NCBI RefSeq assembly: GCF_001667505.1
Contig: NZ_LZHZ01000051.1
Coordinates: 142,885-206,884, forward strand
Length of the DNA stretch: 64,000 nucleotides
From: Mycobacterium sp. ACS1612
GTDB lineage: Bacteria; Actinomycetota; Actinomycetes; Mycobacteriales; Mycobacteriaceae
Direction of reading: 5' to 3'
The notes beneath the pieces were generated by a model that saw only the letters and a list, made by a program, of their open reading frames with translations, was not told the origin of the DNA and searched no databases. The translations under genes and the position numbers were made by a program. Positions 1 through 8,814 of this stretch are shown here, in pieces; within the stretch, counting starts at the first letter, position 1; each line of letters starts with the position of its first letter.

Positions 1-2478
1 TACCAACTCGATGAGTTGAGGGCCGCCCGCGAACAGTTGGAGCAACTGGTGCGGGCCATCGTCGAGATCGGTTCCGATCTGGACCTCGATGTGACGTTGA
101 AGCGCATCGTCAACGCGGCGATCGACCTGACCGGTGCCCGTTACGGGGCGCTGGGGATACGCGCGGCCGACGGCTCGTTGGTCTCCGGTGTGCATGCGGG
201 TATCGACGACGAGACGGCCCGTCGCCTCGGTCAGCTGACGGTGGGCGACGGCCTGCGCCTCGACGATGTGAGTGCACATACCGACGCAGGCACCCCGCCG
301 CTGCGGGCACTGCTCGGAATACCGATCACGGTGCGCGGAGCCGACTTTGGCACTCTCTACCTCGCCGACGACCGGCCCGGCCGGGCGTTCTCCGACGCCC
401 ATGAGGGCGCCGTGCGGGCCCTGGCGACCGCCGCCGCGGCCGCCATCGACAACGCGCGACTGTTCCAGCGCGAACGGGAAGCGGCCAAGTGGACCAGCGC
501 CAGTCGCGAGATCACCACCGCGCTGCTGTCCGGCGATCCGCAGACCGGGCCACTACAACTCATCGTCAATCGGGCGCTCGAACTGGCCGACGCCGAGCAG
601 GCCATTCTGCTGGTGCCGAAGGAACCCGACCTGCCCGCAGACCACGTCGACACCCTGGTCGTTGCCGCGACGGCGGGCCGATACTCCTCGCAGGTGATCG
701 GCCAGCAGGTGCCGATGGACGGCTCCACCACCGGTGGTGTCGCGCGGCGGGGTCTGCCGCTGATCACGGACTCCTTCGAGTACCCGATCGAGGGGTTCAC
801 CGATGTCGGCCAGCGCTCGGCCATCGTCATCCCGCTGATCGCCGACGGCACCGCGCTCGGCGTCATCGCCGTCGCCCGCCAACCCCACCAGGCGCCATTC
901 GGCAACGACTATCTGGATCTGGTCAACGATTTCGCCAGGCACGCCGCGATCGCCCTGGCGCTGGCGGCCGGTCGCGAGCATGCGCTGAACCAGGAACTGA
1001 CCCAAGCCGACACCGTCGAGGAGGCGGTACACGCGGCGGCCGAAGAACTGCGGCGGCTCTGGCGGGCCCGTCGAGTACTGGCCGTCACCTTCCGAAACCC
1101 CGGCGAGACGTCCGACGGCACGCCGCATGTCGTTTCGGTCGGCGAAGACGTGAACTGGGCCGACTTGCCTGCGCAGACACGGCGCTCGCTCGACGAGATC
1201 CGCGAAGGTGACCACCTCAGCCCCTACGTCTCGACGTCCGGGGCCGCCGGCATTGCACTGGCACATCCAGAGGGCGTGCTGGTGGTTTGGATCGACCTGG
1301 CCGAGCAGCGCCCGTTCACCCTCGAAGATCAGACACTGCTGACGGTGTTGGCCGGGCGCCTCGGCCAGGGTCTGCAGCGGGTCCACCAGGTCGACAAGCA
1401 GCGCGAGACCGCGCTGGCCCTGCAGCACGCCATCCTCGGCCCGGCGCAGCCACCCGGCGGGTTCGCGGCGCGCTATCAGGCGGCCAGCCGTCCTCTCCAG
1501 GTGGGCGGTGACTGGTACGACATCGTCGACCTCGAGGACGGGCGCATCGCGCTGATCGTCGGCGATTGTGTCGGTCACGGCCTGGCGGCGGCCACCGTGA
1601 TGGGGCAGGTGCGCAGCGCCTGCCGGGCCCTGCTGTTCGGTGATCCGAGCCCGGGCGCCGCATTGACGGGAATGGACCGCTTCGCCGCCCGGTTGCCCGG
1701 CGCCCGATGCACCACTGTCGTCTGCGCGGTGCTCGATCCGGATACCGGTGAGTTGGTGTACTCCAGCGCCGGGCACCCGCCGCCGATCATCGTCGAGTCC
1801 GACGGCACCACCCGGATGCTCGAGGACGGGCACACCATTGCCCTTGGCGTGCGCCCGAATTGGTCGCGCCCCGAAGCCCGCGTCACCATCCCGCCGCACG
1901 CGACCCTGCTGCTGTACACCGACGGGCTCGTCGAACGCCGCAGAGCAGGGGTCGACGCCGGAATCTCGCGCGTCGCCGAGGTGGTTCGCGACGGCCGGAC
2001 CGCGACGCTGGATGAGCTGGCCAACCAGATCATGTCCGGGGTCGCGCCCAGTGAGGGCTATCAGGACGACGTGGTGGTCCTGCTCTACCGCCAACCCGGC
2101 CCGCTGGACCTCGAATTCCCGGCGCGGACAAGCCAACTCGCGCCCGTGCGCGCGGCTCTGCGACGCTGGCTGACAGAGGCCAAGGTGCCTCCGGACCGCA
2201 GCATGGACCTGCTGGTCGCGGCTGGGGAGGCCGTCGCCAACTCGATCGAACACGGTCACCGCGACAGCCCCGGCGGCACCATCCGGATGAACGCGACCTC
2301 GATGGCCGACCGGGTCCACTTGACCATCGCCGACACCGGCTCGTGGAAAACGCCTGAGCTGGTTGCCCATTCGACACGCGGACGAGGCATCGCGCTGATG
2401 CGTGGCCTCATGGAGGAGGTCGCCATCAAATCCGACGCCGACGGCACCACCGTGCACCTGACCGCCAGGATCGCATAG
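1..2478 (+). CDS. GAF-GAF-SpoIIE phosphatase-HATPase sensor/regulator (5' truncated)
   Basis: The frame is open to the left edge, so the gene starts outside the window. Counting from the edge, two DevS-like GAF domains span about residues 15-145 and 160-325 and a weaker GAF-like region follows to about 465. A SpoIIE/PP2C phosphatase domain covers about 475-690 (GGDWYD near 502, GDCVGHG near 521, the metal-binding aspartates). An RsbW-type HATPase closes the protein at about 700-825 (N-box GEAVANSIEHGH near 741, G-box TRGRGIALM near 792). Fusions of this kind dephosphorylate and rephosphorylate STAS anti-sigma antagonists; the next gene is one, overlapping by one base (TAGTG). The target sigma factor and the GAF ligand cannot be read from sequence. 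Confidence 0.85.
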   Translation, partial: YQLDELRAAREQLEQLVRAIVEIGSDLDLDVTLKRIVNAAIDLTGARYGALGIRAADGSLVSGVHAGIDDETARRLGQLTVGDGLRLDDVSAHTDAGTPPLRALLGIPITVRGADFGTLYLADDRPGRAFSDAHEGAVRALATAAAAAIDNARLFQREREAAKWTSASREITTALLSGDPQTGPLQLIVNRALELADAEQAILLVPKEPDLPADHVDTLVVAATAGRYSSQVIGQQVPMDGSTTGGVARRGLPLITDSFEYPIEGFTDVGQRSAIVIPLIADGTALGVIAVARQPHQAPFGNDYLDLVNDFARHAAIALALAAGREHALNQELTQADTVEEAVHAAAEELRRLWRARRVLAVTFRNPGETSDGTPHVVSVGEDVNWADLPAQTRRSLDEIREGDHLSPYVSTSGAAGIALAHPEGVLVVWIDLAEQRPFTLEDQTLLTVLAGRLGQGLQRVHQVDKQRETALALQHAILGPAQPPGGFAARYQAASRPLQVGGDWYDIVDLEDGRIALIVGDCVGHGLAAATVMGQVRSACRALLFGDPSPGAALTGMDRFAARLPGARCTTVVCAVLDPDTGELVYSSAGHPPPIIVESDGTTRMLEDGHTIALGVRPNWSRPEARVTIPPHATLLLYTDGLVERRRAGVDAGISRVAEVVRDGRTATLDELANQIMSGVAPSEGYQDDVVVLLYRQPGPLDLEFPARTSQLAPVRAALRRWLTEAKVPPDRSMDLLVAAGEAVANSIEHGHRDSPGGTIRMNATSMADRVHLTIADTGSWKTPELVAHSTRGRGIALMRGLMEEVAIKSDADGTTVHLTARIA

Positions 2479-2789
2479 TGCCGACATCACTGACCCTCGA
2501 CACCAGCCATCACGGCGGGAACATGATCCTCAGGGCCGCAGGGGAAATCGACCTGAGCAATATCGATGCGTTCAAGCAGGCGCTCACGAGTTCGGCAGCC
2601 GAGGCCGCCGCGGGCGGTGTGCCGTTGACGGTCGACCTGGCAGCGATCGAATACCTGGACAGCGCAGCCATCAACGTGTTGTACAGCCAGGCCGACCGCA
2701 TTCGTCTCATCGCCAACCCGTTGCTGATGCGCGGACTGGCCATCAGCGGTCTTTCCGAACTGCTCACCATCGACTCGCCGCCGCGCTGA
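2478..2789 (+). CDS. STAS-domain anti-anti-sigma factor
   Basis: This 103-residue single-domain STAS protein belongs to the RsbV/SpoIIAA family, which binds and neutralises an anti-sigma kinase when unphosphorylated. The signature DSAAINVL lies at residues 61-68, with Ser62 as the likely phosphorylated residue; GEIDLSN near residue 22 is the usual first strand. The GTG start overlaps the stop of the phosphatase/kinase gene, so the two are translationally coupled and presumably act as one partner-switching unit. No sigma-factor gene lies beside it. Confidence 0.85.
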   Translation: MPTSLTLDTSHHGGNMILRAAGEIDLSNIDAFKQALTSSAAEAAAGGVPLTVDLAAIEYLDSAAINVLYSQADRIRLIANPLLMRGLAISGLSELLTIDSPPR

Positions 2790-2802
2790 CCGGTTGCCAC
2801 CA

Positions 2803-2830
2803 CGAACGGTAAGTAGTAACTTACCGTTCG
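2803..2830. promoter_or_regulatory. 28-bp palindrome, probable ArsR operator
   Basis: A perfect inverted repeat with 12-bp arms (CGAACGGTAAGT / ACTTACCGTTCG) and a 4-bp spacer AGTA. Its last base is the first base of the GTG start codon of the downstream arsR-type gene. This is the expected size for an ArsR dimer site. The position implies autorepression by blocking RNA polymerase and suggests a leaderless or nearly leaderless transcript. Confidence 0.7.
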
Positions 2831-3153
2831 TGTCCACTTACCAAGAGGCCGACGCCTGGGTGGCGCTGGCCGACCGCACCAGGCGGTCGATCGTGGAACA
2901 CCTCGCGCACGGCCCGATGGCCGTTGGTGACCTCTCGAGACACCTGCCGGTGAGCAGGCCCGCGGTATCGCAGCATCTCAAGGTGCTGAAGTGCGCGGGG
3001 TTGGTGCGCGACCACGCCGTCGGCACGCGTCGCGTCTATCAACTGGACCCGTCCGGGCTGGAGTCGCTGCGGGCCGACCTCGACCGGTTCTGGGCGCAGG
3101 CACTGGCGGGCTTCAAACACACCGTCGAACATCTGGAAGGAGACGAACCGTGA
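2830..3153 (+). CDS. ArsR-family winged-helix repressor
   Basis: The product is 107 residues with a classic ArsR fold: ALADRTRRSIVEHL near the N-terminus, then the recognition region VSRPAVSQHLKVLKCAGLV, and the beta-wing VGTRRVYQLDP. No CxC metal site is present, so this is the metal-independent subgroup that commonly pairs with an SRPBCC (AHSA1) gene, as here. GTG 2830 is chosen because homology begins there and it directly abuts the palindrome; an upstream TTG (2794) would read through the operator. It overlaps the next gene by 4 bp (GTGA) and heads a three-gene operon. Confidence 0.85.
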   Translation: MSTYQEADAWVALADRTRRSIVEHLAHGPMAVGDLSRHLPVSRPAVSQHLKVLKCAGLVRDHAVGTRRVYQLDPSGLESLRADLDRFWAQALAGFKHTVEHLEGDEP

Positions 3154-3626
3154 CACGAGCACAGCCGCTGACCGTCCGTCATCACGTGGTCGTCGACGCC
3201 CCGATCGAGCGGGCGTTCGGCGTGTTCACCGAGCGATTCGGTGACTTCAAGCCGCGCGAGCACAACCTGCTGAGCGTGCCCATCGCCGAGACGGTGTTCG
3301 AGCCCCGCGTCGGCGGGCACATCTACGACCGCGGCGAGGACGGCAGCCTGTGCAAGTGGGCCCGCATCGTCGTGTTCGAACCGCCGAACCGCGTCGTGTT
3401 CACCTGGGACATCGGGCCCACGTGGCGGGTGGAGACCGACCTGAGCCGGACCAGTGAGGTCGAGGTCCGGTTCACCGCCGAGAGCGACCAGCGCACCCGC
3501 GTCGAACTGGAACACCGGCACATCGAACGGCACGGCGACGGGTGGCAGTCCGTAAAGGCAGGCGTCGACGGGGACGCGGGCTGGCCGCTGTACCTGGGCC
3601 GCTATGCCGGCCTGTTCGGCCGATGA
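3150..3626 (+). CDS. SRPBCC / AHSA1-like protein
   Basis: A 158-residue START/Bet v1-fold protein of the AHSA1 group. The N-terminal strand HHVVVDAPIERAFGVFTE and the later FEPPNRVVFTWDI strand are typical of this hydrophobic-pocket family. The start GTG 3150 overlaps the arsR stop and is preceded by GGAAGGAGA. Such proteins next to ArsR repressors are inferred to bind or process a small hydrophobic ligand that also acts on the repressor; that is not shown here. A longer in-frame extension upstream has no family match. Confidence 0.8.
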   Translation: MTRAQPLTVRHHVVVDAPIERAFGVFTERFGDFKPREHNLLSVPIAETVFEPRVGGHIYDRGEDGSLCKWARIVVFEPPNRVVFTWDIGPTWRVETDLSRTSEVEVRFTAESDQRTRVELEHRHIERHGDGWQSVKAGVDGDAGWPLYLGRYAGLFGR

Positions 3627-4246
3627 CCTCGGACGTCATGCAGCGGGCGCGTGCCGAGCGTGACGAGTTCGCAACGCTTTTGGAGAGCCTGACGCCGCAG
3701 CAGTGGGACAGCCCGACGCTGTGCGAGCGCTGGCGGGTCCGTGATGTCGTCGCGCACGTCATCGGCTTTGACCCGCTGAGCCGCGGACAGCTTGTACGCC
3801 GAATGGCCAAGGGGCTGCTGACCCGCGGCGGAGCCAACGCGATCCTGGTCGCGGAATATGCGAACGCCGCGCCGGAAGAGTTGACCGCGCTGATGCGCCG
3901 GTACGCCGTTCCGCACGGGTTGACGGCGGGTTTCGGCGGCAGGATCGCACTGACCGACGGGATGATCCACCAGCAGGACATCCGCAGACCCCTCGGGATG
4001 CCACGTGTTATCCCCGCCGAATCACTGCGCATCGCACTCGATTTCACCGCGTGGTCGCCGCGTCTTCTGGGGGCCGTGCGGGCTCGCGGGGTGCGTCTGG
4101 TCGCCACCGATGTCGACTGGGCGTACGGCAAGGGCCCGGACGTGCGGGGCAGCGGCGAAGCGGTGCTGATGGCGATGGCCGGCCGCCGCGCCGCCCTGGA
4201 CGATCTGGACGGCCCGGGCAAAGCCAAACTGGCCCAACGGTTTTAG
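3623..4246 (+). CDS. Maleylpyruvate isomerase-family (DinB-like) metalloprotein
   Basis: This 207-residue protein belongs to the actinobacterial TIGR03083/DinB-like superfamily, which uses mycothiol or another thiol cofactor and a three-histidine metal site. LCERWRVRDVVAHVIGFD near residues 33-50 provides the first metal His (His45), and MIHQQDIRRPLG supplies a second His and the conserved D-x-RR element. ATG 3623 overlaps the upstream stop as ATGA, making it the third gene of the arsR operon. The substrate is unknown; a thiol-dependent transfer on the ligand handled by the SRPBCC partner is only a guess. Confidence 0.72.
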   Translation: MTSDVMQRARAERDEFATLLESLTPQQWDSPTLCERWRVRDVVAHVIGFDPLSRGQLVRRMAKGLLTRGGANAILVAEYANAAPEELTALMRRYAVPHGLTAGFGGRIALTDGMIHQQDIRRPLGMPRVIPAESLRIALDFTAWSPRLLGAVRARGVRLVATDVDWAYGKGPDVRGSGEAVLMAMAGRRAALDDLDGPGKAKLAQRF

Positions 4247-5290
4247 CTAGCCCATGAAGCGACCGGTGATCGGCGGCAGGTCCTTGAGCGTGACGATCCC
4301 CGGCGGCGCCGCGACGACGGCGGGCACCGCGTTGGTCACCGGCAGGGCGGTGTAGATCATGCCCAGTCCCATGAAGCCGGGTTCGGTCCAGTCCTTCGGC
4401 GGCAGGCAGTGCAGCACGGTGCGCATGTTGGGCAGCCCGAACACCTGGACCACGTGGCCGTGCTCCAGCGGTTTCGGCGGCGTGACGTGGTCGCCCATGG
4501 TCCAGTTGAAGCCCACGCTGACCACGTTGCGGTCACCGACCCAGCCGCGGTGGTAACCCATCACGCCGGCCACGGTGCCGTTCGGAATCTGCATGAAGCC
4601 GAGGTCGGTGTCGCCTGTCGCGGCCGTGAAGGTGACGTCGAACGTCATCCTGTCGAGTCGGGCGCCGATCGCGTCGGCCATCATCGCCGCCGACTCGGCG
4701 AACACCTCGCTTTCGCGCCGCACGCTCTCGGCGAGTCCGGGGGTGTCGGGATCCTGCGAGAAGCCCATCGCCGTCTGCGTGCCCGCCGATTCATAGGTCG
4801 AGCAGTCCACCGACTCGGTGATGCGGATCTCGTCGACCCGCTCGCACGACCCGCTCAGCACCATTCCGACCAGGTTGGTCATCCCCGGATGGGCGCCGCT
4901 GCCGAAGATCGTGGAATTGCCTTTCTCGCAAGCTTTTCGGATGCGATCCAGGTCTTCCGGTGACTGCTTGCCGCCGGTGATCCACGCCGCGCTCGAGCAC
5001 ACATTGACGCCGGATTCGAGCAATCGGGCCAACTCGTCGATGTTCGGCCACAGCGGGTTGTAACAACACGCGTCGGGCCGCAGAGCCAGCAGCGCGTCGA
5101 TGTCGTTGGTGGCGGTGACGCCGGTGGGCTCCGGCCAACCGGACAACTCCGCGGCGTCGACGCCCACCTTGTCGGCCCCGTGCGCGTACACGCCGACCAG
5201 TTCCATGTCGTCGCGCCCGATGATCGCGTGTAGCGAGCGTCGTCCGATGTTGCCGGTGGTCCACTGGATGACGCGGAGAGGTTTGCTCAT
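4247..5290 (-). CDS. NAD(P)-binding dihydrodipicolinate reductase-like protein
   Basis: The 347-residue protein opens with a Rossmann nucleotide-binding motif (VIQWTTGNIGRR) and follows the layout of the mycobacterial dihydrodipicolinate-reductase-like/amine-dehydrogenase-like family. These are not DapB itself: the true DapB signature is absent. The family recurs in mycobacterial lipid and steroid clusters, but its reaction is unknown. ATG 5290 is used because the Rossmann strand starts eight residues later; the open frame continues upstream without homology. It is the last gene of a leftward run with the SDR and KstD genes. Confidence 0.7.
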   Translation of the reverse strand: MSKPLRVIQWTTGNIGRRSLHAIIGRDDMELVGVYAHGADKVGVDAAELSGWPEPTGVTATNDIDALLALRPDACCYNPLWPNIDELARLLESGVNVCSSAAWITGGKQSPEDLDRIRKACEKGNSTIFGSGAHPGMTNLVGMVLSGSCERVDEIRITESVDCSTYESAGTQTAMGFSQDPDTPGLAESVRRESEVFAESAAMMADAIGARLDRMTFDVTFTAATGDTDLGFMQIPNGTVAGVMGYHRGWVGDRNVVSVGFNWTMGDHVTPPKPLEHGHVVQVFGLPNMRTVLHCLPPKDWTEPGFMGLGMIYTALPVTNAVPAVVAAPPGIVTLKDLPPITGRFMG

Positions 5291-5300
5291 TGGCAGCAAT

Positions 5301-6107
5301 TTACATGTGGGTGCCGCCGTCGACACGGACCTCGGTTCCGGTGACAAAATAGGCGTCCGACGAGGCCAACATCGCGACGACGGCAGCGACGGCATCCGGT
5401 TTGGCGAACATCCCGCCGCCCTCGACGGGAAGCAGCGACATGATCTTGCCCATGAGTGAGAAGTCCGCGTCGGCAGGCAATCCCGGTCCGATGCTCTGCT
5501 TGGACTCCCCGGTGCCGTCGGTCATACCCGACGAAATCGAGCCCGGCTGAACCGAATTGAACCTTATCCGGTCTTTAACGAACTCCAGCGCCAACGCGTG
5601 CGTCATCGCCTGGACGCCCGCCTTGGATGCGGCGTATGCCGACATGTACGGGTGCGCGAACGCCGCCGAGGTCGAACTGAAGTTGACCACCGCGGGATCG
5701 TTGCCTTCCCGCAGGGCGGGCAGCGCGGCGCGGATCACCAGGAACGTACCGATGAGGTTGATCCGCAGCACCTGCTCGAAGTCGGCCAGGCTGGTGTCCA
5801 GGAAATGCGCCGAACGAAGTATGCCCGCGGCGTTGACGAGGGCGTCCAGGCCGCCGAGTCGGCGCACCGCCTCGGCCACCCCCTCGGTGACGGACTGCTC
5901 GCTGGCGACGTCGACGACCACGGTGCTCAGTCTTTCGCCGTGGCGTTGTGCCTTGGCGACGGTGTCTTTGAGCCCGGCCTCGCTGATATCGGCGGCCACC
6001 ACCTGCCCGCCCTCGTCGAGTATCCGCAGCACGGTCGCCTGCCCGATGCCCGATCCACCGCCGGTGACCAGGACGCGACGGTCCGAGAATCGCTCGAGCG
6101 ATGCCAT
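5301..6107 (-). CDS. Short-chain dehydrogenase/reductase
   Basis: A classical SDR of 268 residues: cofactor motif TGGGSGIGQ near residue 15, NAAG in the middle, and the catalytic Tyr-x3-Lys in SAYAASKAG. The C-terminus ends in VTGTEVRVDGGTHM, the usual SDR tail. An aspartate after the second beta strand (AADISEAG) favours NAD over NADP. A strong ribosome site (AGAGGAAC) precedes the ATG. It lies between a KstD-like gene and a Rossmann oxidoreductase on the same strand, so a hydroxysteroid or hydroxyacyl dehydrogenase role is likely but unproven. Confidence 0.82.
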   Translation of the reverse strand: MASLERFSDRRVLVTGGGSGIGQATVLRILDEGGQVVAADISEAGLKDTVAKAQRHGERLSTVVVDVASEQSVTEGVAEAVRRLGGLDALVNAAGILRSAHFLDTSLADFEQVLRINLIGTFLVIRAALPALREGNDPAVVNFSSTSAAFAHPYMSAYAASKAGVQAMTHALALEFVKDRIRFNSVQPGSISSGMTDGTGESKQSIGPGLPADADFSLMGKIMSLLPVEGGGMFAKPDAVAAVVAMLASSDAYFVTGTEVRVDGGTHM

Positions 6108-6119
6108 AGTCAGTTCCTC

Positions 6120-7658
6120 TCAGATTCCAGTTGCCATGTCGAGTGCGGCCAAGTGGCTGAACAACATCGACGCGCCGATCGGGATGCCGCCGCCGGGATA
6201 GACGGTTCCGGTGACTGCAGCCATGGTGTTGCCCGCGGCGTACAGCCCGCGGATCGGGTTTCCGTCGGTGTCCTGCACGCGGGCACGGCTGTCGGTGACC
6301 AGTCCGCCCTTGGTGCCGAGGTCGGACAGCCCGAACGCGGCGGCGTGGTAGGGCGCGGTGTCGATGGGCACCATCGGAGGCAGGCCACCCGAGAACGCCC
6401 GGTCGTAGGCCTCGTCGCCGCGGCCGAAGTCGTCATCGACCCCGGCGGCGACGAATTCGTTGAACCGCTTTACCGTCCGCACCAGATTGTCGGCGTCCAC
6501 CCCGATCTCGGCCGCAAGCTCACACAGCGTGTCCGCGGTGTGCCACAGGCCCGCCTCGACGTAGCGGTGCGGCTCGACCATCGACACGTTGGTGGCCTGC
6601 ACAGGCGGGACGGCGCCGTCACGATCGTCGTAGACCATCCAGAACGGCATAGTCATTGCGCCGCTTGCTAACTGGCTGATGATGGCCTTGCCGATCCGGT
6701 CGTAGGGGGCGGATTCGTTGACGAACCGCCTGCCGTCCTGGTCGACGAAGATGCCGCCGGTGAACCACAGCGCGAACGCCGACCGTCCGTCGGGGTGGTG
6801 CAATCCCGGTGACCACCACGCCTGGTCCATCAGATCGGTTGCCGCCCCCACGGCGATGCCTGCCTGAAGCGCCAGCCCCAGATTGGCAGGCGCACCCATC
6901 GTGTCTCTGGCGTCGCCGGGGACGCCGAACCGCTCACGCAACGTGGGATTGTTCTCGAAACCGCCTGTCGCCAGCAGGACCCCGCGGCGGGCGCGGATCG
7001 CGCGGCGGCGGCCGTCCTGCTCGACGACGGCGCCTTCGACACGGCCGTCGATGGTCACCAACTCGACCAGCGGGCTGTTCAGGTGCACCGAGGCGTGCGG
7101 ATAGGACGTGATCGCGGACAGCAGGCGACCGATCAGTGCCCGCCCGCCGCTGAGGTACTTCGGCCGTGGGGTGCCTAGCCGTTCGGTGTCCAGCGGGCCG
7201 CGGATCCGGTCGGCCAAGTCGCCGAGGGCTTCGGCGCGAAAGGGTCTGCAGACCGTGTGCCGCATCCCGTCGAGGCGCGCGTGCGGCAATCGGCCGTAGT
7301 AGTCCGGCCATGGCAGGACGTCGAACTCGAAATGGTCGTCGGCTTCGAGGTAGGCGATGAGGTCGGCACCGCCGTAGACGTAAGCGCGTTGCAGTTCGAT
7401 CGGGGTGCGATCGCCGACTGCGGCGTGGAAGTACGCGAACGCGTCGTCGAGGGTGTCGTCGCTGCCCGCCCGGCGCAGCGCCGGGTTGCAGGGAAACCAC
7501 ATCCCGCCGCCGCCCGAGTAAGCGGTGGTGCCGCCGAACTGGACGCTCGCCTCCATCACCATGACGGACAGTCCCTCGCGGGCGGCCGTGTAGGCGCCGA
7601 CCAGCCCGCCACCGGATCCGGCAACGATCACGTCGGTATCGTCGTCCCAGGTCGTCAC
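6120..7658 (-). CDS. kstD: 3-ketosteroid delta1-dehydrogenase-like flavoprotein
   Basis: This 512-residue FAD protein has the N-terminal dinucleotide motif VIVAGSGGGLVGAYTA and FGGTTAYSGGG, and near the C-terminus GNTMAAVTGTVYPGGGIPIG. The Tyr-Pro-Gly-x-Gly element corresponds to the tyrosine/glycine pair that polarises the 3-keto group in KstD enzymes. The expected reaction is 1,2-desaturation of a 3-keto-4-ene steroid. GTG 7658 overlaps the thioesterase stop by 4 bp. It is one of three KstD-like flavoproteins in the island, so the exact substrate (KstD2/KstD3 type) is uncertain. Confidence 0.75.
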   Translation of the reverse strand: MTTWDDDTDVIVAGSGGGLVGAYTAAREGLSVMVMEASVQFGGTTAYSGGGGMWFPCNPALRRAGSDDTLDDAFAYFHAAVGDRTPIELQRAYVYGGADLIAYLEADDHFEFDVLPWPDYYGRLPHARLDGMRHTVCRPFRAEALGDLADRIRGPLDTERLGTPRPKYLSGGRALIGRLLSAITSYPHASVHLNSPLVELVTIDGRVEGAVVEQDGRRRAIRARRGVLLATGGFENNPTLRERFGVPGDARDTMGAPANLGLALQAGIAVGAATDLMDQAWWSPGLHHPDGRSAFALWFTGGIFVDQDGRRFVNESAPYDRIGKAIISQLASGAMTMPFWMVYDDRDGAVPPVQATNVSMVEPHRYVEAGLWHTADTLCELAAEIGVDADNLVRTVKRFNEFVAAGVDDDFGRGDEAYDRAFSGGLPPMVPIDTAPYHAAAFGLSDLGTKGGLVTDSRARVQDTDGNPIRGLYAAGNTMAAVTGTVYPGGGIPIGASMLFSHLAALDMATGI

Positions 7659-8227
7659 CGCCTGGCTTCCTTCGGATGGATGAACACGCCCTCAGCTTGA
7701 ACGGTGACGCCGTTCTCGTCAGCGATATGCCCCACGGCGAATATCTTCGATCCGTCGACCCGGTCGACGTGGGCCTCCGCGCGCAGCGGTTGTCCAAGCG
7801 GTGTGCCGCGTAGATAGCGCAGCGTCAGCGTGCCTGTGTACGCGGGCTTGCCCGGCAGATGGGCGGTCGCACCGAGGACGTGGTCGAGGATCAAAGCGCA
7901 AATCCCGCCGTGGACGTGCCCAGGCGGACCTTCGTAGGCGGCGCCGAGCGCGAACTCGCTGGACACCACGCCGTCGGCGTCGTGACGAATCGTCAAGGGT
8001 GGCGCGACCGGATTGCGCAGGCCGACGACGACATTGCCCCATGCGATGGATTGCCCGTCGGGTGAGGATTGCACTCCAAACGACCCGGGCATCAGTGCGT
8101 CGCTCAATTGCGCTGTGGCCCAGTCGACCTTGTCCTTCACCGCTGCAACGGTCCTCGGATCCACCTCGGTCCGGATGGTGGCCTCTATCAAACGTCGCAC
8201 CGATGCGGCGAGTTGGTGGGTGCTCAC
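7655..8227 (-). CDS. PaaI-type hot-dog thioesterase
   Basis: The 190-residue protein has one hot-dog domain in its C-terminal two thirds. GHVHGGICALILDHVLG carries the HGG-x-x-x-x-x-D arrangement of PaaI/4HBT thioesterases, with the aspartate as probable catalytic residue. About 60 N-terminal residues are helical and lack a known domain. It overlaps the flavin reductase upstream and the KstD gene downstream by 4 bp each, so it is firmly inside the operon and probably releases or proofreads a CoA-bound steroid or acyl intermediate. Confidence 0.78.
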   Translation of the reverse strand: MSTHQLAASVRRLIEATIRTEVDPRTVAAVKDKVDWATAQLSDALMPGSFGVQSSPDGQSIAWGNVVVGLRNPVAPPLTIRHDADGVVSSEFALGAAYEGPPGHVHGGICALILDHVLGATAHLPGKPAYTGTLTLRYLRGTPLGQPLRAEAHVDRVDGSKIFAVGHIADENGVTVQAEGVFIHPKEARR

Positions 8228-8715
8228 GCGAATCGCCCGTAGCCGCCGCGGTAGAACAACAGCGGACGGCGGCCCTCGAATGCATGCAGACCGGTGACGT
8301 GCGCGACGACGATCGTGTGGTCACCTGCTGTGTGTTCGAACTCGAGATCGGCTTCGATCGTCGCGAGCGCCCCGTCCAGCACCGGCGCGCCATTGTCGCC
8401 CTGCCTCCAGTGGATGCCGGCGAACTTGTCAGCACCGCCGGCGCCGAACTGTGCGCACACCGCGTACTGATCGTCGGAAAGGATGTTGATGCACAGCCGC
8501 CCACTCGCGCGTATCGCCGGCCAACTGGACGACGTGTGCGCCGGGCAGAATGACACATACGGCGGATCGAGCGACACCGACGTCACCGACTGGCAGGCGA
8601 AACCCAGCGGGCGCTCGCCGTTGTGCCCGGTGATCACGGCTACGCCGGTGCAGAAATGCCCCAGCACGGTCCGCATCGTCGCCGGATCGGGTGCGTCGAG
8701 TCTGGCACTGGTCAT
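8224..8715 (-). CDS. hsaB: HsaB-like flavin reductase
   Basis: The 163-residue protein aligns along its length with HsaB, the FMN/FAD reductase that supplies reduced flavin to the HsaA hydroxylase of cholesterol degradation: LGHFCTGVAVITG, GFACQSVTSVSLDPP, KFAGIHWR and RRPLLFYRGGYG are all family landmarks. It lacks the C-terminal extension of about 20 residues found in M. tuberculosis HsaB. ATG 8715 is the start that matches the family. It is the first gene of the leftward operon, divergent from the padR gene, and probably serves the HsaA paralogue about 20 kb away. Confidence 0.8.
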   Translation of the reverse strand: MTSARLDAPDPATMRTVLGHFCTGVAVITGHNGERPLGFACQSVTSVSLDPPYVSFCPAHTSSSWPAIRASGRLCINILSDDQYAVCAQFGAGGADKFAGIHWRQGDNGAPVLDGALATIEADLEFEHTAGDHTIVVAHVTGLHAFEGRRPLLFYRGGYGRFA

Positions 8716-8814
8716 CCTTGCAGCGTGCAATGCGGTGCGGAGCGAGGACAACACCGCGTCCCAACCAGCGGTGAGTGACGAATCGGCTGTGGCCTGTGTT
8801 GTTAATCTGACGAA
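8716..8814. promoter_or_regulatory. Divergent promoter region hsaB / padR with a 13-bp palindrome
   Basis: The 99 bp between the hsaB-like and padR starts must hold both promoters. At 8718-8730 lies TTGCAGCGTGCAA, a perfect 5-3-5 palindrome only two bases upstream of the hsaB start codon, a candidate PadR site. The padR side has TGTTGTTAATCTGACG, with TTAATCT as a possible -10. The assignments are by position only. Confidence 0.4.

Noticed and set aside
553..2490. 645-codon open frame on the minus strand
   Set aside because: It is the mirror of the GAF-SpoIIE-HATPase gene, which has clear domains; the antisense translation is low-complexity without family motifs. High-GC DNA gives long antisense frames.
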